This document shows positions 25,447 to 38,326 of a DNA stretch of 64,000 bases, in pieces. The position numbers and the translations under genes are program-made. The notes beneath the pieces were generated by a model, which ran no database searches, was not told the DNA's origin, and worked only from the letters and a program-made list of their open reading frames with translations. This DNA comes from Aquarana catesbeiana (lineage: Eukaryota; Chordata; Amphibia; Anura; Ranidae). How positions within the stretch are numbered: position 1 is the stretch's first letter; each line of letters starts with the position of its first letter. The stretch spans positions 585,484,119 to 585,548,118 of the forward strand of contig NC_133326.1 in NCBI RefSeq assembly GCF_042186555.1, read 5' to 3'.

Positions 25447-27087
25447 CAGTATCTCATAAAAATGATTACACCCCTCACATTTTTGTAAATATTTCATAAT
25501 ATCTTTTCATGTGACAACACTGAAGAAATGACACTTTGCTACAACGTAAAGTAGTGAGTGTACAGCTTGTATAACAGTGTAAATTTTCTGTCCCCTCAAA
25601 ATAACTCAACACACAGCCATTAATGTCTAAACCGCTGGCAACAAAAGTGAGTACACCCCTAAGTGAAAATGTCCAAATTGGGCCCAAGTAGCCATTTTCC
25701 CTCCCCGGTGGCATGTGACTCATTAGTGTTACAAGGTCTCAGGTGTGAATTTGGGAGCAGGAGTGTTAAATTTGGTGTTATCGCTCTCACTCTCTCATAC
25801 TGGTCACGGGAAGTTCAACATGGCACCTTATGGCAAAGAACTCTCTGAGGATCTGAAAAATAGAATTGTTGCTCTATATAAAGTTGGCCTAGGCTATAAG
25901 AAGATAGGTTGCCAAGACCCTGAAACTGAGCTGCAGCACGGTGGCCAAGACCATACAGTGGTTTAACAGGACAGGTTTCACTCAGAACAGGCCTTGCCAT
26001 GGTTGACCAAAGAAGTTGAGCGCATGTGCTCAGCGTCATATCTAGAGGTTGTCTTTGGGAAATAGACATATGAATTCTGCCAGCATTGCTGCAGAAGTTG
26101 AAGGGGTGGGAGGTCAGCCTGTCAGTGCTCAGACCATAAGCCACACACTGCATCAAATTGGTCTGCATGGTTGTCGTCCCAGAAGGAAGCCTCTTCTAAA
26201 GATTATGCACAAGAAAGCTCGCAAAGATTTTGCTGAAGACAAGCAGACTAAGGACATGGATTACTGGAACCTGTCCTGTGGTCAGATGAGAACAAGATAA
26301 ACTTATTTGGTTCAGATGGTGTCAAGCTTGTGTGGCGGCAACCAGGTGAGGAGTACAAAGACAAGTGTGTCTTGCCTACAGTCAAGCATGGTGGTGGGAG
26401 TGTCATGGTCTGGGGCTGCATGAGTGCTGGAACTGGAAAGCTACAGTTCTTTGAGGGAACCATGAATGCCAACATGTACTGTGACATACTGATGCAGAGC
26501 ATGATCCCCTCCTTTTGGAGACTGGGCCACAGGGCAGTATTCCAACATGATAACGACCCCAAACACACCTCCAAAACGAGCACTGCCTTGCTAAAGAAGC
26601 GGAGGGTAAAGATGATGGACTGGACAAGCATGTCTCCAGACCTAAACCCTATTGAGCATCTGTGGGGCATTCTTAAACGGAAGGTGGAGGAGCGCAAGGT
26701 CTCTAAAATCCACCAGCTTCATGATATCGTCATGGAGGAGTGGAAGAGGACTCCAGTGGCAACTTGTGAAGCTATGGTGAACTCCATGCCCAAGAGGGTT
26801 AAGTAGGTGCTGGAAAATGATTGTGGCCACACAAAATATTGACACTTTGGGCCCAATTTGGACATTTTCACTTAGGGTTGTAGTCACTTTTGTTGCCAGC
26901 GGTTTAGACATTAATGGCTGTGTTTTGAGTTATTTTGAGGGGACAGCAAATTTACACTGTTATACAAGCTGCACACTCCCTACTTTACATTGTAGCAAAG
27001 TGTCATTTCTTAGGTGTTGTCACATGAAAAGATATAATGAAATTATTACAAAAATGTGAGGGGTGTACTCACTTTTGTGAGATACTG
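25447..27087 (+). mobile_element. Tc1-like transposon, full length, decayed
   Basis: TIRs start CAGTATCTCATAAAAATGAT at the left; the right end is the near-complement (ATTTTTGT... to GAGATACTG). TA lies on both sides. Ends match over more than 150 bp. A short internally deleted copy of this family is at 41430-41831. Confidence 0.9.
25820..26806 (+). pseudogene. Tc1-like transposase, frameshifted
   Basis: It starts MAPYGKELSEDLKNRIVALY (helix-turn-helix part). The middle is frameshifted (SVSAQTISHTLHQIGLHG, RRKPLLKIMHKKARKDF in another frame). The last 150 codons are open: LWSDENKINLFG with the first Asp, HGGGSVMVWGCMSAG, QHDNDPKHT with the second Asp, and [20 protein letters not shown] with the third acidic residue, ending at 26806. 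The catalytic triad is therefore readable but not in one frame. Confidence 0.88.
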
Positions 27088-27111
27088 TATATATATATAT
27101 ATATATATATA
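27088..27111. repeat. (TA)n between two Tc1-like elements
   Basis: An uninterrupted TA tract that supplies the right TA of one element and the left TA of the next. Confidence 0.85.

Positions 27112-28742
<1,631 letters not shown>

Positions 28743-28798
<56 letters not shown>
28743..28798. repeat. (TA)n microsatellite abutting Tc1-like end
   Basis: About 28 TA units directly after the transposon end. Confidence 0.85.
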
Positions 28799-28799
<1 letters not shown>

Positions 28800-29052
28800 C
28801 ATTATATACATTATTATATACATTATATGAGATCCAAGCCCAAGACTAGGAGTGAGGACATCCAGGGGCAGTGCATCACAGCACCTGCCCTGCTGCCACA
28901 GGAAGACTAGAACGCAAACTCACCCAAACTGATCACTGGAGGCTTTCGGGGAGAGACTGAAGGAGGCCTCCCTTCGATAGTGAGAGGTCACTGCGGCGTC
29001 CCGAGGACTGGCGAGGGGGCTATTTGCCCTTAATAGTAGCAAGGCTTGAGAC

Positions 29053-29606
29053 CAGTGGCTGCCCATGCATTAGGGACGCATGGGGGCCGCCCCCCCCCAT
29101 CCATGGGTCTGGCCCCCTGATCTACATACAGGGACGCCAGACATATGCATTCAAATGGGGGGGGGGGGTGTTTTTGAGGCATGTAAATAGAGCCAGAATA
29201 TTCGTTATCGCCACACTGATCCTCCTCCCGGCCAATCGGGAAGCGGGCTTGACACCCGTCACCAGATTGGCTGAAAGAGCAAGCGCCTAGGAGGAGGAGA
29301 GAAGAGACGCACGGCGTCTCTGAGAGCACACTGGAGCCACTGCCTGGGACACAGCTTACCGGCTGCCACCCGCCGCCTGACCCGCAGTCCGTCACTATAA
29401 GATAGGGTAATTGTCGGGCAGACAGCGGGTGGTTGGGGAGTGCTGTTAATACCGTTAAGTACCGTTGGCTGCTGGGGGGGGTTAGGGGGGTGAATTAATG
29501 CTGTACCACTGGCCCCCGGGGGGGTTGCTGGAAAAGAACCTAGCCGCGCGGGGGGGGGGATTGGTTGTTCGCCACCCCCCCTCAAAAAAACCATGAGCTG
29601 CCACTG
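29053..29606. mobile_element. hAT-like non-autonomous element, GC-rich
   Basis: Ends form an imperfect inverted repeat: CAGTGGCTGCCCATG at the left and (complement) CAGTGGCAGCTCATGG at the right. The interior contains several G/C runs. CAGTGG-type ends suit the hAT superfamily. The 8-bp target copies are not clearly preserved. Confidence 0.5.
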
Positions 29607-30489
29607 AGACATTCAGAACAGAACACCAAGTGTACCCAATCCATATTGCACCCATACTGCACTTATACCGCACTTATTCCATACCTAAATTGCACGTATA
29701 CCAACCCTATTCTACATTATATGGAAACCTTTACTGCATACGAATCACATATACCTTGCACCTGTGCCAAGACTTTACTATACCTATACTGCATGCAGGT
29801 TAACAGGGACGGTTAACTGCATCAATGCTCTTAAAGGGCCCCAACAATAGCCAATAACTTTACTACTGCCCACTGCGGCACTTGAGGTGGCCTTGCTACT
29901 GTTTATGCTGATCTGGATGCTAAATGTCATCTTATGCCTAGTCCTTACTTAATCACTTTGTATGCTCAATTATGTTATTACTATTGTTAATTCATTTTAT
30001 GCTTGCCTAGTTACCAACCAACCATAACCATAACCATATATTAGGTTTGTATTTAGTACTTTTACTGGTGCCTGTTTTCTTTGATATCAAGCTACTACTG
30101 GGTACTAAGCATTACCTTCAGTGATTTCCTGTGATATTGTATGTTTGTACACTCAACCTGGTGTATTAGAGAGGCTGAGGTTATTTGGAAAACAACAAGG
30201 CAAAGAACAGATGACCTATCCTAATCAGCGGCCCCTAGGGGGTAGAGCTACACCTCACATAAAAAAAAATAAAAATCTAAATAAATGTATAATTTTAAAA
30301 CACAACTAGTGTTAGGTAGCTGAATTCAGCTTGATATGAGCCTGTACAGCATAGCTCAGACTGGGAGTGGGAGGGGCAGTATTAGGAGCAGGCTCTGTAG
30401 CATGTTTATGTACTTTCAAAAAAGTTAATGCATATGTGATAATGTTATTAGAAAAAAATGAAAAAAGTCTATGAGTGTGCAAAATAAAA
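29607..30489. other. No gene recognised
   Basis: It contains a degenerate CATACTGCACTTATACC-like tract (29640-29720). Otherwise featureless. Confidence 0.35.
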
Positions 30490-31862
30490 AAAGAAATGTG
30501 CTTCCCATAATCACAAGAGAGAAAACACAGTTCCGGAATGACTCCAAAAGAGAAGACAGGAAAAAGCTCCCCAAATGTCCAATAGAAGTGAAGGTGAAGG
30601 TGGCTGTTTACCACAGTTTTTTATTAAAAGCTGGAAGTGTTTTAGGGGATAAACCCCAAATGGATCCACGATAGTTGGAAAAGGACAACACTCTCAATAC
30701 ATGGGGGCATATAGAACATAAAGGTTCATAGTGTAGTATTTTCTAACAAAAGTTTATTAAAAAACATAACAAAATCTACTCACATTTAAGAATAAACTGA
30801 CAGGCATCTCAATATTATAAAAAGCTGCAGCTAGCAAGATGTCGGTGACAGATTCCTTCCAGCCGACGGGCCGCTGTATGTGGTGTCATCACATTAGGCA
30901 CCACCCAACCCGTTTCTTCATACGTTTGTCATAATCATGAGCATCGCTTAGCATTAAAAATATGACGAAATGCATTGGGTGGTGCTTAACGTGATGTCAC
31001 TGTGTAGAGCGGCTGCCGGCCGAAAGTAATCTGCTGCCGACATTTTGCCACCTGCATCTTTTCACGATATTGAGATGCCTGTCAAATTCTTCTTAAAGGT
31101 GTTGTAAAGGTTCACATTTTTTAAATTAAAATAACAAATTTATTATATTTACCCACTTTTCTTCAGGGGTGCTCCAGGCTCCTCCTCTTCATCAAGTGCT
31201 CCCACGAGAGCCTCTTTCCATGGGGGCACCCGTGCGGCTGCGCTCCCGAGTCCCGCTGCTGCGTCCACTGACACAGACAGCAGGACCTGTCCCTGCCCCC
31301 CGCTCTCCTGTCACTGGATTTGATTGACAGCAGAGGGAGCCAATGGCTTCTGCTGCTATCAATCTATCCAATGAGGACAGAGACAGCGGCTGGAGCTGCT
31401 GGGCTTGTGCATGTCGCTGGAACGGATGGGTTCAGGTGAGAAAAAGGGGGGCTCTGGGGGAGCTGTAGCAAAGAAGGTTTTTCACCTTAATGCATTAAAG
31501 TGAAAAACCATAAGAATTTACAACCCCTTTAAAAGTGAGTGAATTTTGTTATGTTTTTAATAAACTTTTATTAGAACATACTACACTATGAGCTTTTATG
31601 TTCTATTTGCCCCCATGTATTCAGAGTGGAGTGAAGAGGCCAAGTCCTATCCATTTCTACTATTGTGGATTCATTTGGGGTTTATCCCCTAAAACACTTC
31701 CAGCTTTTCATTCATTTGAAAGCCAATAACCTTTGGTGAGCAGCCACCTTCACCTTCACTTCTATTGGACATTTGGGGAGCTTTTTCCTGTCTTCTCTTT
31801 TGGAGTCATTCCAGAACTGTGTTTTCTCTCTTGTGATTATGGGACTTCATTTTTTTCACGTT
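30490..31862. repeat. Large foldback (inverted repeat) element
   Basis: The left arm (30490 to about 30930) is complementary to the right arm (about 30940 to 31862). Both arms, on opposite strands, could encode LHLHFYWTFGELFPVFSFG, which shows the symmetry directly. The arms share CCACCCAA and AAGTTTATTAAAA-type blocks. A TTAA MITE interrupts the right arm at 31093-31532. No transposase seen. Confidence 0.75.
31093..31532. mobile_element. TTAA-flanked MITE inside the foldback arm
   Basis: The ends TTAAAGGTGTTGTAAAGG and (complement) TTAAAGGGGTTGTAAA form inverted repeats. The unoccupied left arm reads TTCTTAAATGTGAG in complement, so the empty site holds a single TTAA. This is a clean case of TTAA duplication. 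Confidence 0.8.
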
Positions 31863-32073
31863 ACAGATACTCCTCGTTTAACAACCACTGGGACTTACGA
31901 CCAGCCCTCCCCACCCGAACGATGCGCTTTACATCATTGTATTGTGCAGTACAGTACAGAATTTTTGTTTGTGTCCTGTACTTATGCAAATTAAAACAAC
32001 GTTATTGAGCTGGAGTTGTTTAGACCTTTTGTGTTTAGACCTTTTTTTTTCACAATACAGTACAGTACAGTAG

Positions 32074-33410
32074 TTAACCACTTAAGGACTGAGCCTCTTT
32101 CTGAGATTTGTTTATAAGTTAAAAACTGTTTTTTTTGCTAGAAAATTACTTAGAACCCCCAAACATTATAAATTTTTTTCCCCTAATACCCTAGAGCAGT
32201 GGTCATCAACCATGTCCTCAGGGCCCACTAACAGGCCAGGTTTTATGTATTACTTTGGGGAGATGCAGACTAGAATACTGCAATCACTGAGAAGCAAATT
32301 ATATCACCTGTGATGTATTTTGGTTATCTTGCAAACCTGGCCTGTTGGTGGGCCCTGAGGACAGGGTTGATGACCACTGTGCTAGAGAATAAAATGGCGG
32401 TCATTGCAATACTTTCTGTCACACCGTATTTGCGCAGCGGTCTTACAAGCGCACTTTTTTTGGAAAAAATACACTTTTTTGAATTAAAAAATAAGATGAC
32501 AGTAAAGTTAGCCCAATTTTTTTTTATATTGTGACAGACAATGTTACGCTGAGTAAACTGATATCCACCTAATCAAGCTTCAAAATTGCGCCTGCTTGTG
32601 GAATGGCAACAATCTCCATAGGTGACGTTTACAAAATTCTACAGGTTGCATGTTTTAAGTTACAGAAGAGGCTTATTGCTCTCACTCTACCTATTGCGGC
32701 GATACCTCACATGTGTGGTTTGGACACTATTTTCATATGCGGGCGCTACTCACGTATGCATTCGCTTCTGCACACAAGCTCGTCGGGTCGGGGCGCGTTT
32801 AAAAATGTTTTCCTTTTATTCTTATTTATTTTACCTTTTATTTTTTATTTTTACACTGTTTTTTTTTTTTTAAATTATGTCATTTTTATTCCTATTACAA
32901 GGAATGTAAACATCCCTTGTAATAGAAAAAAAGCATGACAGGACCTCTTAAATATGAGATCTGGGGTTACAACGACCTCAGAGCTCATATTTACACTAAA
33001 ATGCAATAAAAAAAAAATAAAAAAATCTGTCATTTAAAAAAATGAAAAAAAAAAAGAGCTATTGGCCGAAGTAACGTTTTGACGTCGCTTCCGCCCTGCA
33101 ATGATATGGAGACGAGTGGGGGCCATCTTCCCCTCACTCGTCTCCATGTCAGGCCACGGGAAGGAACCGATCGCTTCTGCCGCTGCCAACGGCTCCAGGA
33201 AGTGGCAGAGGGCACCGGATTGTGGCGGGGGGGGGCCTCTCCTGCCGCCGATAAAAGTGATCTTGCTGCAAATCCACCACAGAGATTACTTTTATCTTAA
33301 ACCGGGCCGCTCACTGAGGAAGAGGATACCAGGGTTATGGCAGCTAGCTGCTGCCATAACAACGATATTCCTCTTCAAACAGTCAACGTATAACGATGGT
33401 GATCTGGGTC
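32074..33410. repeat. TTAACCACTT-type repeat, right end lost
   Basis: It begins TTAACCACTTAAGGACTG and is the inverted counterpart of 38479-39674 (for example GGCGATACCTCACATGTG here against its complement near 39205). The right terminus is not found: sequence passes into the L1-type element. It hosts the hAT MITE at 32197-32379. Confidence 0.6.
32197..32379. mobile_element. hAT-like MITE, 183 bp
   Basis: Inverted ends CAGTGGTCATCAACC; inner arms GTCCTCAGGGCCCAC and the complement. Flanks CCCTAGAG and TGCTAGAG agree at 6 of 8 positions, as expected of an aged 8-bp target duplication. Confidence 0.75.
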
Positions 33411-33649
33411 CTCGAAAAACCAAATGGGCCAGTGCTTCATAGGAACCCGCCACCTCTAGGGTAACTGCAGCGTCATCATACGGGCCAGTGAGCTAAATAT
33501 TAACCATCACCAACTGTCCTGCCAGAAAATATTTGTAAAAATTTGGCACGGCTAGGCCCCCCTCCTTCCAGGGCTGTTGTAGCACCCCAAGTTTCAGCCT
33601 AGCTACCCTCCCTTGCCATAAGAATTCAGACACCAAACCATGAATTGTT

Positions 33650-36114
33650 CTAAAGACTGATTTGGGGATCCATACGGGCGAGTTTTTTTAATGTATATAA
33701 CAATAATGGCAACAATTTCATTTTAATTAGGTTCACTCTTCCTATCAAGGAGAGAGGCAAGTTCTGCCGGATGCCAATTTTTTGCCTAAAAATTGATATA
33801 ACAGGCGCCACGTTCTGCCGGAAATAGTCCGAAACTGAGTTAGTTATGGTGAGTCCCAAATACTTGACTCTGGACACCTTCTGAAGAGGTGTGGAGGCGA
33901 AGGCAGCTTGGCATACATCCTTGCCTAGGGGGAAAATTGTGGATTTGTGCCAATTTACACGCAGCCCAGAGAAGGTAGAGACATGATCTAAAATGGCCTG
34001 GGGCAGAGACGTGGCGGGGTAGTCTAAAAATAAAACCACATCATCAGCGTATAGAACCTTCTTCTCTACTAAATTGCCCACTGTAATACCTTCCACTAGA
34101 GAGGAGGCACGCAAGGCCACAGCAATCGGCTGCATCATAAGGGCAAACAGCCCGGGTGAAAGTGGGAAACCCTGCCTAGTTCCATGGCCAACCGGGAAAG
34201 ACTCTGACAACCTACCATTCAGTTTGATAGCGACCGTAGGATGATCATATAATAACCTGACCCAGTGCAAAAACACCTCACCAAAGCCCATGTGTTGTAA
34301 AACTGCCTGCATGTATTGCCAATCAACTGAATCTAATGCCTTTTCTAAATCTAGGAAAACCAACACTTGTTCATCCGGGCTGTCTGGATGCAGTTCATCA
34401 TGAGTAAATACTCTCCGGAGATTTATATCAGTGGGCTTCTGGGGCATAAAGCCGGTCTGGTCAGGGGAAACCAAATAATGGAGCACTTTAGTGAGTCTGG
34501 AAGCTAGCATTTTAGCAAGAATTTTTAAGTCCATACTCAATGGAGCTATGGGCCTATAAGAAGCACATAGAAGAGGGTCTTTGTCCGGTTTAGTGAGTAG
34601 CACTACATTAGCCTTATAGAAGGACGGGGGAAAGGAATTTGTACTAAGGCATTTATTGTATAAGGTTAGCAAATGCGGCAACAATAGCTCCGCACAGTGC
34701 TGGTACTATTCCACAGGAAGCCCATCAGGGCCAGGAGACTTACCATTGGGAAAGGAGCCAATAGCGGAAGCAACCTCCTCCCCAGTGAAAGGCGCATCTA
34801 GCAGTAACCTAGCGTCATTAGGCAGGACAGCCAGATTCAACCTCCCCAAAAATCCAAGCAATGCCGTGTTATCATATGACGGTATGGGTGAATAAAGTGA
34901 CTTATAAAAATCAACAAAGGTCTGAAGCACTTCCTCTGCTGAGGATCTCAAAACATCATCCGCGCCATATACACAGGGCACCACAGTTGGCATATAGGTG
35001 TCAGCTGTCAACATTGCCAACAATTTTCCATTCTTATCTCCAGCATCAAATAGGGTTTCAGCCTGCTTACGAGCCATACATTGTTTTTGGTTGCAATAAT
35101 GGAGGTTTAACTCCCTTCTTGCCTGCTGGAGTGATTGCAAGGTCTCAAGAGTAGGAGCAGTAGCATGATCAGCTGCACAAGCCAGTTCCACATCCTGCAA
35201 CCTCTGAATGTCACTATTTTGTGACATTCTGGCTGCCCTTATGGCTGAAACATATTCACCCCTAATGACCGCCTTAAAAGAATCCCACACCATCTGAGGG
35301 GTGGATGAGTCTATATTGGCTGGCCAAAAGGTGGTGAATTGTGTTGTTATCATTGGTTTCACTTTGGGCTCCACCACCCAGCCTGAATGCAACCGCCAAG
35401 AACGGGCACCCACAGTGGAAGGTAGGCTCAAGGTGACCTGCAGCGGGGTATGGTCTGAGATCCCCCCAGCTAGATATCTGATACCCAGGACAGCAGGTTA
35501 GGGTTAGCAAAGGCCATATCTAGTCTGGAAGATGAATGAAATACATGAGACAAAAATGAATACTGCCGAATAGCCGGATGTTTCCATCTCCATAATTCAC
35601 TAAGCCCAGCTGCCTCTGCCCAGACTGCAAGATCAGGATTATGTGCCCTGGATGGGTTAGACGTGTCCAGTGAACAGTCAAGTATGCTATTAAAATGCCC
35701 CATAATAAGAATTTTCAGAGGCAAGAGGGAAGCAAGCCTGTCAATTATGGAATAGAGCACCGCAGCCTGAAAAGGTGGCGGCACATATACATTGAACAAT
35801 GCAAATTTCATTTTTCTAGAACCACAGCTATATATCTCCCGGCAGGATCAGAGAATACTTGGCTTACAGTACAATGCAGGCTTTTGTGCAGAATAATAGA
35901 GACCCCCCCTAGCATACGTGGAAAAGGTGGAGTGGGAGGCACGTTGAATCCAGTTCCTTCTCAAAGATAAAATCTTATTTCCCATTAGGTGGGACTCCTG
36001 CAACAGCACCACGTGTGGATTGTGGGTCTTTATATATTGTAGAACTGTGGCTCTTTTAAACCTTAAGTTTAATGCTCTGACATTCCAGGAGATAATGCGT
36101 AAGTTATTGGTCAT
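33650..36114 (-). pseudogene. L1-type ORF2 (endonuclease and reverse transcriptase), broken
   Basis: It starts MTNNLRIISWNVRALN (endonuclease start); VVLLQESHL carries the catalytic Glu. GHFNSILD stands where GDFN is expected, so a conserved Asp is lost. SRLDMAF corresponds to the SRIDY region. The RT part has GKSPGPDGLPVE followed by a stop, YRPIAPLSMDLKI, FLDLEKALDSVDW, GTRQGFPLSPGLFAL and the active-site box YADDVVLF. In-frame stops near 35847 and 34705, and frameshifts near 35450 and below 33650, make it inactive. A single stop separates two otherwise in-frame RT halves. Confidence 0.85.
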
Positions 36115-36535
36115 GTTGCAATGCAGGGGTAGTTCAGGATGACCAAGGAGTGAGGCATATCAAGGAGGTCATGTGATCCAGTGACAGCAACACAGGCAAT
36201 GAAGACTGAGACTTGAGCCCCACCAAGTGGCATAAGCAAAAATTGCACTTTAAAACAAAAAAAAAGGGGAAAAAGAAAAATTTCAGAAACAGACCCTTGA
36301 AGAAAAAACATCCCTGCTTCCTGACCAACAAACAGTAACCAGCCAACAGAGTCAGAGAAGCTTTATCGCCCAAAACTTGGAATAATCAGAGATATTGCAA
36401 CAGTGCAGGTGTCCCCAGAGTAAGGAGGTGGTCAATAGGGATGATGCATCAGGAGTAGAGCTCACCAAACCTGAGGAAACTGCACCGGCATCCATTTTGT
36501 GGTAATTCAGCATGCCCGGGATCAAGGAAGGGACT

Positions 36536-37360
36536 TCAGCCAGTCCTGCGGGAAAAGCTGAGGCCCTTTTCCCGCAGCTTCTTTCTCACCTCCACAAAGG
36601 ATCTCCTACACTTCTGTATTTCCGGCGAGAAATCGGGGAAGAGGTGCAGCACTGCGTTGTCATACCGGATGGTTTGTTGTCTCAGTGCCTCAGCCAGGAT
36701 GAGATCTCTGTCCCGAAAATTAAGGAAGCGAACAAGGAATGCGCGGGCAGGAGCGCCAGGGATTCTAGCACTAGTCGGGACTCTATGCGCCCTTTCAACT
36801 TGATAGACAGGCGAGACCCTCTGCAGGTTTAATACTTGCTTGAAGAGAGATTCTGAAAAGGTGACAGGATTATCTCCCTCTGCGCCTTCCGGAAACCCCA
36901 CTACCCACACATTTGCACATTATTTCTGCGCAGCCTATTTTCTGCATCCTCTGACTGTACCATCAGGATTTTCACTTGGCGCTCCAGATCCATGAGGGTT
37001 CTGTTATGGGCAGCAGCAGTATCCTCCACATCAGATATGCGGGTCTCAGCATTGCCCAGACGACCACGGACTTTGTCCAGGTCCTGCCTCACGAGACCGC
37101 ACTCCAGGGCCAAAGTATCTGTTCTTTCATGAGGGAGGTTTTACTTGCCTCTATGGCCATAAGAATAGCCGCTGTCGCCGGATCCTCTGACACATCTGCA
37201 GCTGGAGATGGCCCTGGGCTATGGGCTGTCTGCACCGCTACAGTGGATTGGCGCTGTGCATGAGGTGGCAAGATGGCTGCCGTGCGTGTGACTGGTGGGG
37301 AGCCCCGATGCCCGCCGCCGCTCTGCTTCTTCCCGGCTGACTTCCTTCTTCGCATGGGCA
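36536..37360 (-). pseudogene. L1-type ORF1 protein (RNA-binding), frameshifted
   Basis: N-terminal MRRRKSAGKKQSGGGHRG, a basic Pro/Ser-rich segment, then a coiled-coil heptad stretch (LVRQDLDKVRGRLGNAETRI, DVEDTAAAHNRTLMDLERQV) ending LRRNNVQMCG, and the RRM and C-terminal part beginning VVGFPEGAEGDNP, with VERAHRVP and FLVRFLNFRDRDLILAEA. This domain order is that of L1 ORF1 (Transposase_22 family). The three parts are in different frames, with overlaps near 37100 and 36905. Confidence 0.8.
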
Positions 37361-37510
37361 ACACAGGAGGATATCCCCAGGCAGATTGCAGCAGTTTGCT
37401 GGGCAGGATGGCGGTAGGTAGCTCCCTATGGACAATGCTGCAGGATGTCAGGAGCCTCTGCGAGACACGTCTTCCATGTTTTACATCCTGGCCACGCCCC
37501 ATGCATGAAC

Positions 37511-38326
37511 TTGTTTGAAAGGACTGTTTTTTTAATGAATTTAATTATTTTGTGTTCATTTGTATGTATTTTTTATGTGTTTATCAAAAGCTTAGTATGA
37601 ATTTTATGGAGTGGGTTTGTATCTATTGACCTGTGCTAGCAGTTGTCCTTTTTTTTTTTTTTCATTTTATTTTATCTAGCCCGATATTTCACAGGATTAT
37701 AATGTTGATGTACTGACAGAAGGCGAGAGCAGATTGATGAGCGATGAATTGTTAGTGTGCTGATTCTTGTTTTTTATCCTATTGATAAGCTGAGGGTGCG
37801 CAAGAGTGGCTGTAGAGGATTTTGCTGTGGTATATTTCACACAATGGGCTGCAAACTCTTACAAATTCCTTATTGGGTAAAGCAGTTCCCATATTTGTAT
37901 TGTAAATATTGGTTAAGCTGCTTTTCATTCTTGCTGCTCATATAAATGAACAGACCCTTTTGGTTAGACCACATTGACTCTTTAAAACTACAGTCAGATG
38001 AGGGATGGCCAAGGGGTGGCTGCCGACAAGAATCGGTAGATTCTTACCAGCGGTTCTAAATGCTGCATTCACTCACGGTGTGTGAAAGGCAGCAGCTGTC
38101 AGTGTCGGCTGTCAGTTTTACTTTGTAAAAATTAATGGCCGGAGCCACTGCTGTTCTAATGTAACTGCTTATTCAAGTGGTTATATGCAAATAGAACCTC
38201 TGACTTACCCTGGACGCACCCAGTGTGCTTCCAAGGTCGGTGTTTCTGCTGAGTGTTGGCTGTACACATCAGACAGTTTGTATGCAGACATAGCACAGAA
38301 TGTTGCTGCATCCAGAGGCAGCATTT
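37511..38326. other. No gene recognised
   Basis: AT-rich spacer with a T-run near 37650. No conserved exon seen. Confidence 0.35.

Larger units (their letters stand above)
33430..37510 (-). mobile_element. L1-type LINE, two ORFs, degenerate
   Basis: On the minus strand an ORF1 region (about 37360-36536) is followed by an ORF2 region (36114 to about 33450) with endonuclease and RT. Two-ORF layout, ORF1 with coiled coil plus RNA-binding fold, and an apurinic-type endonuclease place it in the L1 group. The 3' tail is not found; C-terminal ORF2 remnants (WQGRVARLKLGVLQQP-like) run to about 33450. It lies between oppositely oriented copies of the TTAACCACTT repeat. Confidence 0.8.

Noticed and set aside
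29024..29673. Several 60-120 codon frames in a GC-rich block
   Set aside because: Open on both strands because of G/C runs within an inverted-repeat element.
30312..32008. Twin proteins with the LHLHFYWTFGELF motif on opposite strands
   Set aside because: Explained by the foldback arms; no further coding evidence.
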